Assembly: GCA_023428905.1 (NCBI GenBank)
Contig: JAEYWP010000024.1
Location: 62,001 to 126,000 of the forward strand
Direction of reading: 5' to 3'
DNA from: Verrucomicrobiota bacterium
GTDB lineage: Bacteria > Verrucomicrobiota > Verrucomicrobiia > Opitutales > Opitutaceae
Length of the DNA stretch: 64,000 bases
In this document: positions 1 through 7,531 of the stretch, one piece after another
Layout of the letters: each line of letters starts with the position of its first letter
Numbering within the stretch: the first letter of the stretch is position 1
Program-made: the position numbers and the translations under genes
The notes under the pieces: generated by a model
Told to the model about the DNA's origin: nothing
Seen by the model: the letters and a program-made list of their open reading frames with translations, nothing else
The model's database searches: none

Positions 1-626
1 TCATCACGGGAAACCACGATCCGGACATCTCCGAGCTGCATGAACACAGCCTGGCGGGGGGGGCGATCTGGCTGACCCATGGTGATGTGCTTTACGACGA
101 CATCGCCCCCTGGGGGCATCTCGCGGGAGAGATACGCCGCCGCATGCGGAAGCACCGCGCACACCTTTCGCTGGCGGAGTTTACCCGCCTGGAAACACGT
201 TTCCCTGTTTTTCGCCGGGTCTGCATGAAGTTGCCGCACGACTACGACCCGCGTGCGCGCGGCCCCTGGGCGCGCCTCCTGCGCACGCTGCGCGCGACGT
301 TTCCTCCGCACCGCGTCCTCATCATGCTGAAGGTCTGGCGCGAAATGCCGGGCAAGGCCGCCGCCCTGGCACGGGCGCAGCGACCGAATGCTCGGGTAAT
401 CCTGATGGGGCATACCCACGCTCCCGGCGCGTGGGAACGTCCGGACGGCAGGCTCGTGATCAACACCGGCACCTTCTGCCCGCCCCGCAAGGCCTTCTGC
501 GTCGAGGTCGAGGACGAGGAAGTCCGCGTCCGCGAGGTCGACCGTCGCAGCGGCGAATTCCGGCTCGGCGAAACCCTGCGGCGCCAGCGTGTGCGTCCCG
601 GCACCGGAGTCGCGCAACCTTGCTGA
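1..626 (+). CDS. Metallophosphoesterase, 5' end cut off by the window
   Basis: The reading frame is already open at base 3 and reads ITGNHDPD, the GNHD metal-binding block of calcineurin-like phosphoesterases. A second block, MGHTHAPGAW, supplies the GHTH histidines near base 405, and a NTGTF segment follows, as in this fold. The upstream first metal motif (DxHxG type) lies outside the window, so the start is unknown. The family hydrolyses phosphomonoesters or phosphodiesters with two metal ions; the substrate cannot be read from this fragment. The layout (GNHD, about 100 variable residues, GHTH) resembles UDP-2,3-diacylglucosamine hydrolase-like and YfcE-like enzymes, but no specific assignment is made. 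No signal peptide can be judged. The next gene follows after 29 bases on the same strand. Confidence 0.8.
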   Translation, partial: ITGNHDPDISELHEHSLAGGAIWLTHGDVLYDDIAPWGHLAGEIRRRMRKHRAHLSLAEFTRLETRFPVFRRVCMKLPHDYDPRARGPWARLLRTLRATFPPHRVLIMLKVWREMPGKAAALARAQRPNARVILMGHTHAPGAWERPDGRLVINTGTFCPPRKAFCVEVEDEEVRVREVDRRSGEFRLGETLRRQRVRPGTGVAQPC

Positions 627-655
627 CCTTTCCCGCGCGTACCAAACCTCTTCGC

Positions 656-904
656 ATGAGCATCGATTTCGGCTGGTGGATGAAAGACCCAGAGTTGGGC
701 AAATTTCAGGTCAACGTGAGTATCCACGGAGGCAATATCGAGTGGACGCGCAAGCAGGGGCACCATGCGCCCTGGGAGCCATATGGGCCGCCCACGGAGG
801 AGGACTGGGAACGCCTGCTGAGCGAGGCCGAGCGCCGGGTTCCCCGCCGACTGATCTCGCCGAAGCAGTTCGACGACATCAAAAAACTGCGCGAACAGGC
901 CTAG
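656..904 (+). CDS. Small unknown protein, 82 residues
   Basis: An 82-residue frame starting at ATG 656, 29 bases after the phosphoesterase stop, so possibly co-transcribed. The protein begins MSIDFGWWMKDPE, is rich in Trp, Gly and charged residues, and has a C-terminal helix-like segment (EEDWERLLSEAERR, then FDDIKKLREQA). It has no signal peptide and no membrane segment, so it should be cytoplasmic. I do not recognise the family. The same frame is open for 75 codons upstream inside the phosphoesterase gene, but that part reads as an Arg/Pro-rich shadow, which is why ATG 656 was chosen. The compact start and sensible composition favour a real gene. Function unknown. Confidence 0.6.
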   Translation: MSIDFGWWMKDPELGKFQVNVSIHGGNIEWTRKQGHHAPWEPYGPPTEEDWERLLSEAERRVPRRLISPKQFDDIKKLREQA

Positions 905-944
905 GTGCGCGCGACGTGCGTACGCGCACCCGGAACCGCCGTTC

Positions 945-1274
945 TCAGTCCGCACCCTGCAGGACCTGGGTGATCGCGAGCGCGATCCGATCCCAGGATT
1001 TGGTCTCGGCCTCTAGCTGTTTTCGCCCCGACTTGGTGAGTGAGTAGAATTTGGCGCGGCGGTTGTTTTCCGACTGGCCCCACTCGGAGGTGATCCAGCC
1101 CTTCTGCTCCATCCGATATACCGCCGGATAGAGGGAGCCTTCCTCCACCTTCAGAACATCCTGCGAGAGGAGGTGGATCTTTTGTGCGATCCCAAAGCCG
1201 TGCATCGGCCCCGCGCTAAGGACGCGGAGGATGAGCAGGTCAAGGGTGCCCTGGAGGAGTTCGATCTTGGACAT
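945..1274 (-). CDS. PadR-family transcriptional regulator
   Basis: A 109-residue protein with the whole PadR winged helix: LLQGTLDLLILRVL opening helix, MHGFGIAQKI, then EEGSLYPAVYRMEQKGWI recognition helix and wing, and RAKFYSLTKSGRKQL at the wing end. The short C-terminal helix (about residues 88-107) is the dimer helix of subfamily-1-like PadR proteins. PadR proteins repress transporter or detoxification genes and release DNA on ligand binding. It lies 18 bases downstream of the ADOP permease gene on the same strand; in Acidobacteria and Verrucomicrobia this pairing is a standard two-gene unit. It probably controls its own operon, whose promoter should lie in the repeat-rich region at 3981-4176. 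The ligand is unknown. Confidence 0.93.
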   Translation of the reverse strand: MSKIELLQGTLDLLILRVLSAGPMHGFGIAQKIHLLSQDVLKVEEGSLYPAVYRMEQKGWITSEWGQSENNRRAKFYSLTKSGRKQLEAETKSWDRIALAITQVLQGAD

Positions 1275-1292
1275 GGGTAAGGAGGACTGAGG

Positions 1293-3980
1293 TTATTCGG
1301 TGCGCAGGGCCTTCATCGGATCAATGCTTGCGGCGCGGCGCGCCGGCCACCAGCAGGCCAGTGCAGTGGTGGCGAGCAGGGTGACCATCACCAGCGGGAA
1401 CACGACGGGATCGATGGGCGGCAGGCCGAAGAGAATCTTCGAAAGAGCGAAGCCGAGGGCGAGGGCGAAGAGCGTGCCGGCGGCGATCCCGACCAGCGTC
1501 AGCCGCACCCCTTCCCGCACGATCCAGGAAACGACGCCGTCACGCGACGCCCCCAGAGCCATGCGGATGCCGATCTCCTGGGTGCGTTGGGTCACTCCGT
1601 AGGACACCACCGCATACAGGCCCATCACCGCGAGGAAAAGGCTGATGGCTCCCTGCATGCCCGCGAGGGTCGCCCCGAGGCGCATGGGCATGAGCCCGTT
1701 GACGCTGCCGCGGATGTGCGCCTCCATGGTGGATACCTGATACAACGGCAGATGCGGATCGAGCCGCAGGATCGCGTCCCGCACGGAATCGGTGAGGGCG
1801 GCCGGGTCGGCGCGCGCCCGGACCAGGAGGGACGCCGGCGCCGTGTAGTCCTGCTGCAATGACACGTAGAAGAACGGGCGCGGAGCCTCGCCCACCATCT
1901 GGTAGCGGCCGGTCGGCACCACCCCGACCACCTCGATCAGCTCGTTGTCACCCGACCACATCCGGAAGCGCTTGCCCAGCGCCTCCTCCCCGGGCCAGCA
2001 GATCCGCGCCATCAGGTCGTTGACCACGGCAACACGCGGCGCCCCCGCGCGGTCCGTATCCAGCAGGGAACGACCCCGGAGCAGCGGGGTGCCGACGGTC
2101 TCGAGGTAACCGGGCTGGGCGCGGGTGAAACCGATCGACACGGTGCCATCCTTCATCTGGGCGGGTGGCACCTCCGGCCACACTCCGGCCTGTCCGTGGA
2201 AGGAAAAGGGGATGTCCTGCACCGCTGCTGCCTTTTCCACGCCGGGAAGCGCTTGTACCACCTCCGCCGCCCGCCGAAGGAAGGCCTGGCCCCGCTCGGT
2301 GTCGTAGCCCTGCAGGCCCAGGTCGAAGGACAGGGTGAGGAGCCGGCGGGGCTCAAAACCGTAGGCGATGGACTGGGCCCGTGAGAGGCTGCGCAAGAAG
2401 AGCCCCGCGCCGACCAGGACGACCAGCGACATCGCGACCTGGCCGACCACGAGCATGTTGCGCAGGCGGTGCTTTTCCGGGCGGCGCTGGGAACCGTGCC
2501 CCTGCTTGATGGTGCCGAGGAGATTGGCCCGGGAACCGCGCAGCGCGGGCAGCAGGCCGGCAGCGAGGCCGGCGGCAATTGAGATTCCCACGACAAAAAG
2601 CATGTGCTTCAGATCGGCGTGATAGGTTGCCGAAGCCGGCACATCGCTCTGCGGAGTGAGGCGGGTCATCAGGGTCCCCATCGGCCCCTGGAGAACCCAG
2701 GCGGCGGCGCCGGCGAGGAGCGCAAGGAAGGTGCTTTCTGCCAGCATCTGCCGGATCAGCCGAAGGCGGGAGGCGCCCAGAGCAGAACGGAGGGCAAACT
2801 CCCGCTGGCGGGTCGCGGAGCGCGCGAGCATCAGGTTCGCCACGTTGGCGCAAGCGATCATCAGGACGAGGACGACCATGCCGGAGAAGAAAAAGGCGAT
2901 CATTGGGGTGAAGTCGGACACACTGATGTCCGGTCGCGCCAGGGTCTCCCGCACCAGCATCAACTGGCTGCCCCGGTGCTCCTGCGGGTACGCGCTGGCA
3001 AGGGCCGCCCCGACTGCCTGCACCTCGGCGCGTGCCTGTTGGACGGATACACGAGATTTGAGCCGGCCCATCAGTTTCCAGACCGGTATGCCGCGCCCGT
3101 CGATCTCCATGCGATTGCCGCCGAGTAGGGTGGGGAGGGCACCGCTCGGCACCCACAGGTTCATCCGTGCCTGGGCGGAAAATCCCTGAAAGCCCTCACG
3201 GGCCACGCCGGCGACGGTGAAGGGGCGGCCGTTGAGCAGCACACCTCGGCCCACGATGGCGGGGTCCGCGCCGCAGACGGTGCTCCAGAAGTCGTGGCTC
3301 AGCACCACCACCGGATCGCTCGCCGCGGTGTCTCCATCAGAAGGAAGGAGCACCCGTCCCGTCGCCGCGCCCACGCCCATGCGTCCGAAAATGTCGGGCG
3401 AGACGATCTCCGCCCACATCCGCTCGGGAGACTTGCCCGGAAGGCTGAAATTGAGTGGGCGCATCGAGATCGCGACCAGATCCTCCACAGTCGTCAGGCG
3501 CGCGCGGTAGTCCTGGAAATCGGGAAAGGAAAACCCGTGCGGCAGGTTAAAGGCTGCGCTGCGTTGCGCCATCACCACCAGGCGCCCCGCATCCTTCACC
3601 GGCAACGGCTGAAGGAAGAACATATTCACCATCGCAAAAATCTGGGCATTGGTGGCGATGCCAAAGGCGAGGGTGAGCACAACGACCAGGGAGTAGCCCG
3701 GAGCCTTGGCGAGCATGCGCAGGGCAAAGCGCAGGTCTGCCGCGAGGTCGGTGAACCAGGTGAAGCCGCGTGCGTCGCGGCACCGCTCCTGCATGGAGCC
3801 CACATTCCCAAACTGCCGCAGGGCGGTGGCGTGAGCCTCGTCCGCCGTGAGTCCGGAGGCGCGCAGCGCATCTTCCTGGAGGGCGAGGTGCGCACGCATC
3901 TCTTCCCTCATGTCATCATCGAGGCGCCGACGTCCCACAAAGGCGCGAAAACCGGATTGAATGCGGTGCAGGAGTCCCAT
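1293..3980 (-). CDS. ADOP-family (MacB/FtsX-like) ABC permease
   Basis: An 895-residue inner-membrane protein. An N-terminal soluble prefix (about residues 15-75, ending in RQFGNVGSMQERCRD) is the permease-prefix domain. Then come two MacB-periplasmic/FtsX units: the first membrane segment is VVVLTLAFGIATNAQIFAMV, the first FtsX block contains ACANVANLMLARSATRQREF and LGASRLRLIRQML, and the second ends with IGIRMALGASRDGV and WWPARRAASIDPMKALRTE. This is the acidobacterial duplicated orphan permease layout, with no ATPase gene beside it. ATG 3980 is preferred because 89 extra upstream codons run across the repeat region and carry no domain. Transcribed with padR, divergent from the TetR operon. 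The transported compound is unknown; MacB relatives drive macrolide or peptide efflux mechanically. Confidence 0.92.
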   Translation of the reverse strand: MGLLHRIQSGFRAFVGRRRLDDDMREEMRAHLALQEDALRASGLTADEAHATALRQFGNVGSMQERCRDARGFTWFTDLAADLRFALRMLAKAPGYSLVVVLTLAFGIATNAQIFAMVNMFFLQPLPVKDAGRLVVMAQRSAAFNLPHGFSFPDFQDYRARLTTVEDLVAISMRPLNFSLPGKSPERMWAEIVSPDIFGRMGVGAATGRVLLPSDGDTAASDPVVVLSHDFWSTVCGADPAIVGRGVLLNGRPFTVAGVAREGFQGFSAQARMNLWVPSGALPTLLGGNRMEIDGRGIPVWKLMGRLKSRVSVQQARAEVQAVGAALASAYPQEHRGSQLMLVRETLARPDISVSDFTPMIAFFFSGMVVLVLMIACANVANLMLARSATRQREFALRSALGASRLRLIRQMLAESTFLALLAGAAAWVLQGPMGTLMTRLTPQSDVPASATYHADLKHMLFVVGISIAAGLAAGLLPALRGSRANLLGTIKQGHGSQRRPEKHRLRNMLVVGQVAMSLVVLVGAGLFLRSLSRAQSIAYGFEPRRLLTLSFDLGLQGYDTERGQAFLRRAAEVVQALPGVEKAAAVQDIPFSFHGQAGVWPEVPPAQMKDGTVSIGFTRAQPGYLETVGTPLLRGRSLLDTDRAGAPRVAVVNDLMARICWPGEEALGKRFRMWSGDNELIEVVGVVPTGRYQMVGEAPRPFFYVSLQQDYTAPASLLVRARADPAALTDSVRDAILRLDPHLPLYQVSTMEAHIRGSVNGLMPMRLGATLAGMQGAISLFLAVMGLYAVVSYGVTQRTQEIGIRMALGASRDGVVSWIVREGVRLTLVGIAAGTLFALALGFALSKILFGLPPIDPVVFPLVMVTLLATTALACWWPARRAASIDPMKALRTE

Positions 3981-4013
3981 GGTGAAGTTCGGGAGCAACC
4001 GCGGAATGCGGCT

Positions 4014-4053
4014 TTCCCTAGAGTTTCTAGGGAAGCTGGCACTCTTCCCTAGA
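4014..4053. promoter_or_regulatory. Triple TTCCCTAGA element, likely operator
   Basis: Three copies of a 9-base word lie in the divergent intergenic region: TTCCCTAGA at 4014-4022, its exact reverse complement TCTAGGGAA at 4026-4034 (3-base spacer, a perfect 9+3+9 palindrome), and TTCCCTAGA again at 4045-4053. The palindrome is 34 bases from the ADOP start codon, where it could block that promoter. The A+T-rich word stands out in the GC-rich surroundings. A PadR or TetR dimer site is the natural reading, but binding is inferred. Confidence 0.55.
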
Positions 4054-4069
4054 TACACAAGGGGAGAGT

Positions 4070-4105
4070 TTGTAATCCCTGCCCCGGCCGCCTTCCGGAT
4101 TACAA
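4070..4105. promoter_or_regulatory. Inverted repeat TTGTAATCC / GGATTACAA
   Basis: Perfect 9-base arms (4070-4078 and 4097-4105) are separated by 18 bases. The sequence is unrelated to the two other inverted repeats in this intergenic region. There is no T-tract behind it on either strand, so it is more likely a protein site, or two half-sites, than a terminator. Confidence 0.4.
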
Positions 4106-4142
4106 TCTCCCCCTCGGGACAAGGAAAGATCCGCCTTGCCTT

Positions 4143-4170
4143 GGAAACTCCCGATACGTTTAGAGTTTCC
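4143..4170. promoter_or_regulatory. Inverted repeat GGAAACTC / GAGTTTCC before tetR
   Basis: Perfect 8-base arms (4143-4150 and 4163-4170) with a 12-base spacer end 6 bases before the ATG of the TetR gene at 4177. The position fits autorepression by TetR. The site overlaps the ribosome-binding region, and no good Shine-Dalgarno sequence is visible there. Confidence 0.5.
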
Positions 4171-4176
4171 CGAGTA

Positions 4177-4857
4177 ATGAGTGCGTCGCACCAGTCCACC
4201 TCCCCGTTTGAGCCCGGTCCGACGGACGATTCGGTCGGTTCCCGCATTCTGCGGTCGGCCCGGCTGCACCTTTTCCGCTTCGGCTACGCGTCCTTCACGA
4301 TGGACGACCTCGCGGGCGAACTGGGGATGAGCAAAAAGACCCTTTATCAGCACTTCCCGGGAAAGGAGGCGATCGTGGAGAAGATCGTCGACTGTATCGG
4401 AGCGAGCATGACGGCACGGCTGGAGGCGATCGTCGCGGATCCCAAACTCACCTTTGTTCAAAAGCTCTGCCGTTTTGGCGATGTCGTCGGGGGCACCCTT
4501 TCCAAGGTCTCTCCCCACCTGCTGCGCGACCTGCAACGCTTTGCCCCCGGGGCCTACCAGCATATCGACCGGCTTCGCCAGCGAAACATCCCGTTGTTCT
4601 TCTCCCGGCTGATCCGGGATGGGATCGCCGAGGGGGTGGTGCGCCGGGACATCAACCCCGACTTTGCCGCGCAGTTCTGGCTCCAGGCCATGCGCGGGCT
4701 GCTGCAGCCCGACGTGCTGGATCGCACCCAGCTCACCCCCAAACAAACCCTCGACCATGCCATCGCACTTTTTTCCGGCGGGCTTCTTACGCCGGTGGGC
4801 CGCAAAGACTATGAAAAGCACATTGCAGACTGCCGACGCCATGACCCTTCCTCCTGA
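4177..4857 (+). CDS. TetR/AcrR-family repressor of the adjacent ABC exporter
   Basis: A 226-residue protein. The N-terminal helix-turn-helix runs about residues 20-65 (ILRSARLHLFRFGYASFTMDDLAGELGMSKKTLYQHFPGKEAI), a textbook TetR DNA-binding domain. The C-terminal two thirds is helical and variable, as expected for the ligand domain, ending in a TetR_C segment (FWLQAMRGLLQPDVL). ATG 4177 was chosen because the DNA-binding domain begins about 20 residues later; the longer frame upstream crosses the operator-like repeats. The stop overlaps the start of the HlyD-like gene, so the repressor leads its own exporter operon. This matches the E. coli CecR (YbiH)/YbhGFSR arrangement in gene type, though no orthology is claimed. 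Confidence 0.93.
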   Translation: MSASHQSTSPFEPGPTDDSVGSRILRSARLHLFRFGYASFTMDDLAGELGMSKKTLYQHFPGKEAIVEKIVDCIGASMTARLEAIVADPKLTFVQKLCRFGDVVGGTLSKVSPHLLRDLQRFAPGAYQHIDRLRQRNIPLFFSRLIRDGIAEGVVRRDINPDFAAQFWLQAMRGLLQPDVLDRTQLTPKQTLDHAIALFSGGLLTPVGRKDYEKHIADCRRHDPSS

Positions 4858-5836
4858 GGTGGTGCGGGTCGCACTCGCCACCGCGCTTGCCGGGGCGGGT
4901 TTTGGATTTTCCGCCTGCCAGCGCCAGTCCACGCGCGACGACGAGGTCACCGTGTCGGGCAACATCGAGGTCGTGGATGCGCAACTGGGCTTTAAGAACG
5001 CCGGCCGGGTGGTGCAACGTCTGGTCTCGGAAGGGGAGGTCGTGGCGGAGGGCCAGCTGGTGGCGAGGCTCGACGATGCCGAGCAGCGTGAACAGCGCGC
5101 GCTCCGCGCCGCCGAACTCGCCGCGGCGGAAGCCTTCCTGGCGGAGGTGAGGGCGGGGGCGCGGCCGCAGGAAATCGCGGCGGCGGAGGCCACGGTGCGC
5201 AGTGCGGAGGCAGAGCGCCTGCGGCTCGAGCTGGACTTCGCAAGAGCGGAGGACCTTCGGGCCAAGGACGTGATCTCGCCGCGCGACCATGAGCTTGCGC
5301 AAGCTCAGCTGAGGGTGGCGCAGGCGCGGCTGACGGAAGCGGAGGAAAAGTTGAAGCTGGTGCGGGCCGGTGCGCGGGAGGAGACGATTCGGCAGGCCCA
5401 GGCACGTGTTGAGCAGGCGCGGGCCGCCCTCGCCCTGGCAGACACGCTGCTGGAAAACACCCGCCTGGTCTCGGCGCTGGACGGCGTGGTGTTGTCGCAC
5501 CAGATCGAAGCCGGCGAATTCGTCGCTCCAGGCACACCGGTGGTCACCGTGGCCGATACCCGTCACCCGTGGGTTCGGGCCTACGTGGCCGAAGCCGATC
5601 TCGGTCGCGTGAAACGGGGGCAGAAGGTCGAGGTCCGCACCGATTCGTATCCAGGGAAGGTCTACGAGGGCACGGTGACGTTCATCGCCTCGGAGGCGGA
5701 ATTCACACCCAAGACGGTCCAGACCACGAAGGAGCGCGTGACGCTCGTCTTCCGGATCAAGGTCGAGGTGGAGAATCCCGACGATGAACTGAAGCCGGGG
5801 ATGCCCGCCGACGTGCGGATTCCCCGCCTCCCTTGA
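4811..5836 (+). CDS. HlyD/YbhG-like periplasmic adaptor, probable lipoprotein
   Basis: A 341-residue membrane-fusion protein if read from ATG 4811, or 331 from ATG 4841; both lie inside the end of tetR, so translation is probably coupled. The N-terminal hydrophobic stretch ends in GFGFSACQRQ, a plausible lipobox with Cys as lipidation site. Then comes a first lipoyl half (VTVSGNIEVVDAQLGFKNAG, with GEVVAEGQLVARLDD), a long coiled coil rich in Ala, Glu and Arg (about residues 85-195, with DVISPRDHELAQAQL in the hairpin), the second lipoyl half (LDGVVLSHQIEAGEFVAPGT) and a beta-barrel ending in KPGMPADVRIP. It should link the inner-membrane ABC exporter to an outer-membrane channel. No TolC homologue lies in the window. 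Confidence 0.9.
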   Translation: MKSTLQTADAMTLPPEVVRVALATALAGAGFGFSACQRQSTRDDEVTVSGNIEVVDAQLGFKNAGRVVQRLVSEGEVVAEGQLVARLDDAEQREQRALRAAELAAAEAFLAEVRAGARPQEIAAAEATVRSAEAERLRLELDFARAEDLRAKDVISPRDHELAQAQLRVAQARLTEAEEKLKLVRAGAREETIRQAQARVEQARAALALADTLLENTRLVSALDGVVLSHQIEAGEFVAPGTPVVTVADTRHPWVRAYVAEADLGRVKRGQKVEVRTDSYPGKVYEGTVTFIASEAEFTPKTVQTTKERVTLVFRIKVEVENPDDELKPGMPADVRIPRLP

Positions 5837-5857
5837 GCCCTGTCCCACGGCTCCCCG

Positions 5858-7531
5858 GTGATTTCCGCCCACCAGCTGCGCCGCACATTCGGAGACCGCG
5901 TGGCCCTCGACGCCTTCAGCGTTGAGGTGTCCCCGGGCGAAATCTTTGGGTTGGTCGGACCCGATGGCGCCGGCAAGACCACCGCGATTCGGATCCTGAC
6001 GGGCGTGCTGGCGCCGAGCGGTGGGAGCGCGGTGGTGGATGGCTACGATGTGGTGAAGGAGGCCGATGCGCTCAAAGACCACATCGGCTACATGAGCCAG
6101 CGCTTCGGCCTCTACGCCGATCTCACCGTCTTGGAGAACCTCAGCTTCTACGCCGACATCTACGAGGTTCCGCGGGTCGGCCGGGAGGAGCGGATCGCGC
6201 AACTCTTGGGATTCAGCCAGCTCACGCCCTTCAAACAACGCCTCGCGGGCAATCTCTCCGGCGGCATGAAGCAGAAGTTGGGGCTGGCCTGCGCACTGAT
6301 CCACACCCCACGGGTGCTCTTTCTGGACGAACCCACCAATGGAGTGGACCCCGTCTCCCGGCGGGACTTCTGGCGCATCCTGTATCAATTGGTTCGCGAC
6401 GGCGTGACGCTCTTTGTCTCCACCGCGTACCTTGATGAGGCGGAACGGTGCAACCGGCTCGCCCTGATGCACCAGGGGCGCATCCTGGCGATCGGCAGTC
6501 CCGATGAGGTGCGGCGCGAAACCGACGGGACTTGGTGGAGAAACGGGTCCCAGGCGCCGGAGGCAACCCGCACCGTTGGAAGCCCTCAGCCACCCGCGGT
6601 GGAAGTTCACGCATTGGAGAAGCGTTTTGGCAGCTTTCGCGCGGTGGACGGCATCAGCTTTTCCGTCCAGCCCGGCGAGATCTTTGGCTTCCTGGGGCCG
6701 AACGGCGCGGGCAAATCCACCACCATCCGCATGCTGTGCGGACTGCTCGCTCCCTCGGCGGGCACGGGTCGGGTGGCCGGCTTTGATGTCGTGGCGGATA
6801 CCGAACGGATCAAGGGGCGAATTGGCTACATGAGCCAGAAGTTCTCCCTCTACGACGAACTCACGGTTGAGGAGAACATCGACTTCTACAGTGGGATCTA
6901 CCGCGTCCCCCGGGACCGCAAACGCTCCCGCAAGGACTGGGTGCTCCAGATGGCAGGCCTGACCGAACACCGCCACTCCCGCACGAGCGAACTCGCGGCC
7001 GGCTGGAAGCAGCGCCTGGCGCTCGGTTGCGCGCTCCTGCACGAGCCACCGGTGGTTTTCCTCGATGAACCAACCTCGGGGGTCGATCCGGACAGTCGCC
7101 GCCGGTTCTGGGAGCTGATCCGGGAACTCGCCGCCGGCGGGGTCACCGTTTTTGTCACCACCCACTACATGGAGGAGTCCGAATACTGCGACCGGCTCGG
7201 GGTGATCTACCGTGGCCGACTGATCGCGCTCGGCACCCCCGGCGAACTCAAACGCACGCATATGGCCGACGCCGTGCTCGACGTGCGCTGCGCCCGGCCG
7301 AGCGAGGCGATGGGCCTGGTGGAGCGGGAGCCGGGCGTGAAGGAGGTGGCGCTTTTTGGACGTGGCCTCCACGTGGTGACGGCGGAGCCGGCGAGACTTC
7401 TGACCGCCCTGCCGGCACGTCTGCGTGGGGAGGGGTTTGGTCCGTGCGAGGTCGCCCGGATCGAACCGACGCTCGAAGATGTGTTTGTCTCCCTGATCGA
7501 GGCCCACGATCGAAAGGTGGGTGCACCATGA
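5858..7531 (+). CDS. Fused double ABC ATPase of a YbhF-type exporter
   Basis: A 557-residue cytoplasmic protein starting at GTG 5858 with two complete ATPase domains. NBD1 (about 1-225): Walker A GPDGAGKT at 34-41, signature LSGGM at 133-137, Walker B VLFLDEP, but the switch segment reads VSTAYLDEAE, with Ala where His is expected. NBD2 (about 247-555): Walker A GPNGAGKS at 280-287, Walker B VVFLDEP, switch VTTHYMEE with His, but the signature is degenerate (LAAGWKQR in place of LSGGQ). The sites are therefore complementary: NBD2 core plus NBD1 signature is intact, and the other pair is impaired. It powers the two permeases that follow; its stop overlaps the first permease start (ATGA). The nearest known model is E. 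coli YbhF, a multidrug or cation exporter ATPase. Confidence 0.93.
   Translation: MISAHQLRRTFGDRVALDAFSVEVSPGEIFGLVGPDGAGKTTAIRILTGVLAPSGGSAVVDGYDVVKEADALKDHIGYMSQRFGLYADLTVLENLSFYADIYEVPRVGREERIAQLLGFSQLTPFKQRLAGNLSGGMKQKLGLACALIHTPRVLFLDEPTNGVDPVSRRDFWRILYQLVRDGVTLFVSTAYLDEAERCNRLALMHQGRILAIGSPDEVRRETDGTWWRNGSQAPEATRTVGSPQPPAVEVHALEKRFGSFRAVDGISFSVQPGEIFGFLGPNGAGKSTTIRMLCGLLAPSAGTGRVAGFDVVADTERIKGRIGYMSQKFSLYDELTVEENIDFYSGIYRVPRDRKRSRKDWVLQMAGLTEHRHSRTSELAAGWKQRLALGCALLHEPPVVFLDEPTSGVDPDSRRRFWELIRELAAGGVTVFVTTHYMEESEYCDRLGVIYRGRLIALGTPGELKRTHMADAVLDVRCARPSEAMGLVEREPGVKEVALFGRGLHVVTAEPARLLTALPARLRGEGFGPCEVARIEPTLEDVFVSLIEAHDRKVGAP

Noticed and set aside
242..955. Long minus-strand open frame opposite the phosphoesterase and the 82-residue gene
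   Set aside because: Arg/Pro-rich shadow in GC-rich DNA, no domain, and it lies over well-supported genes.
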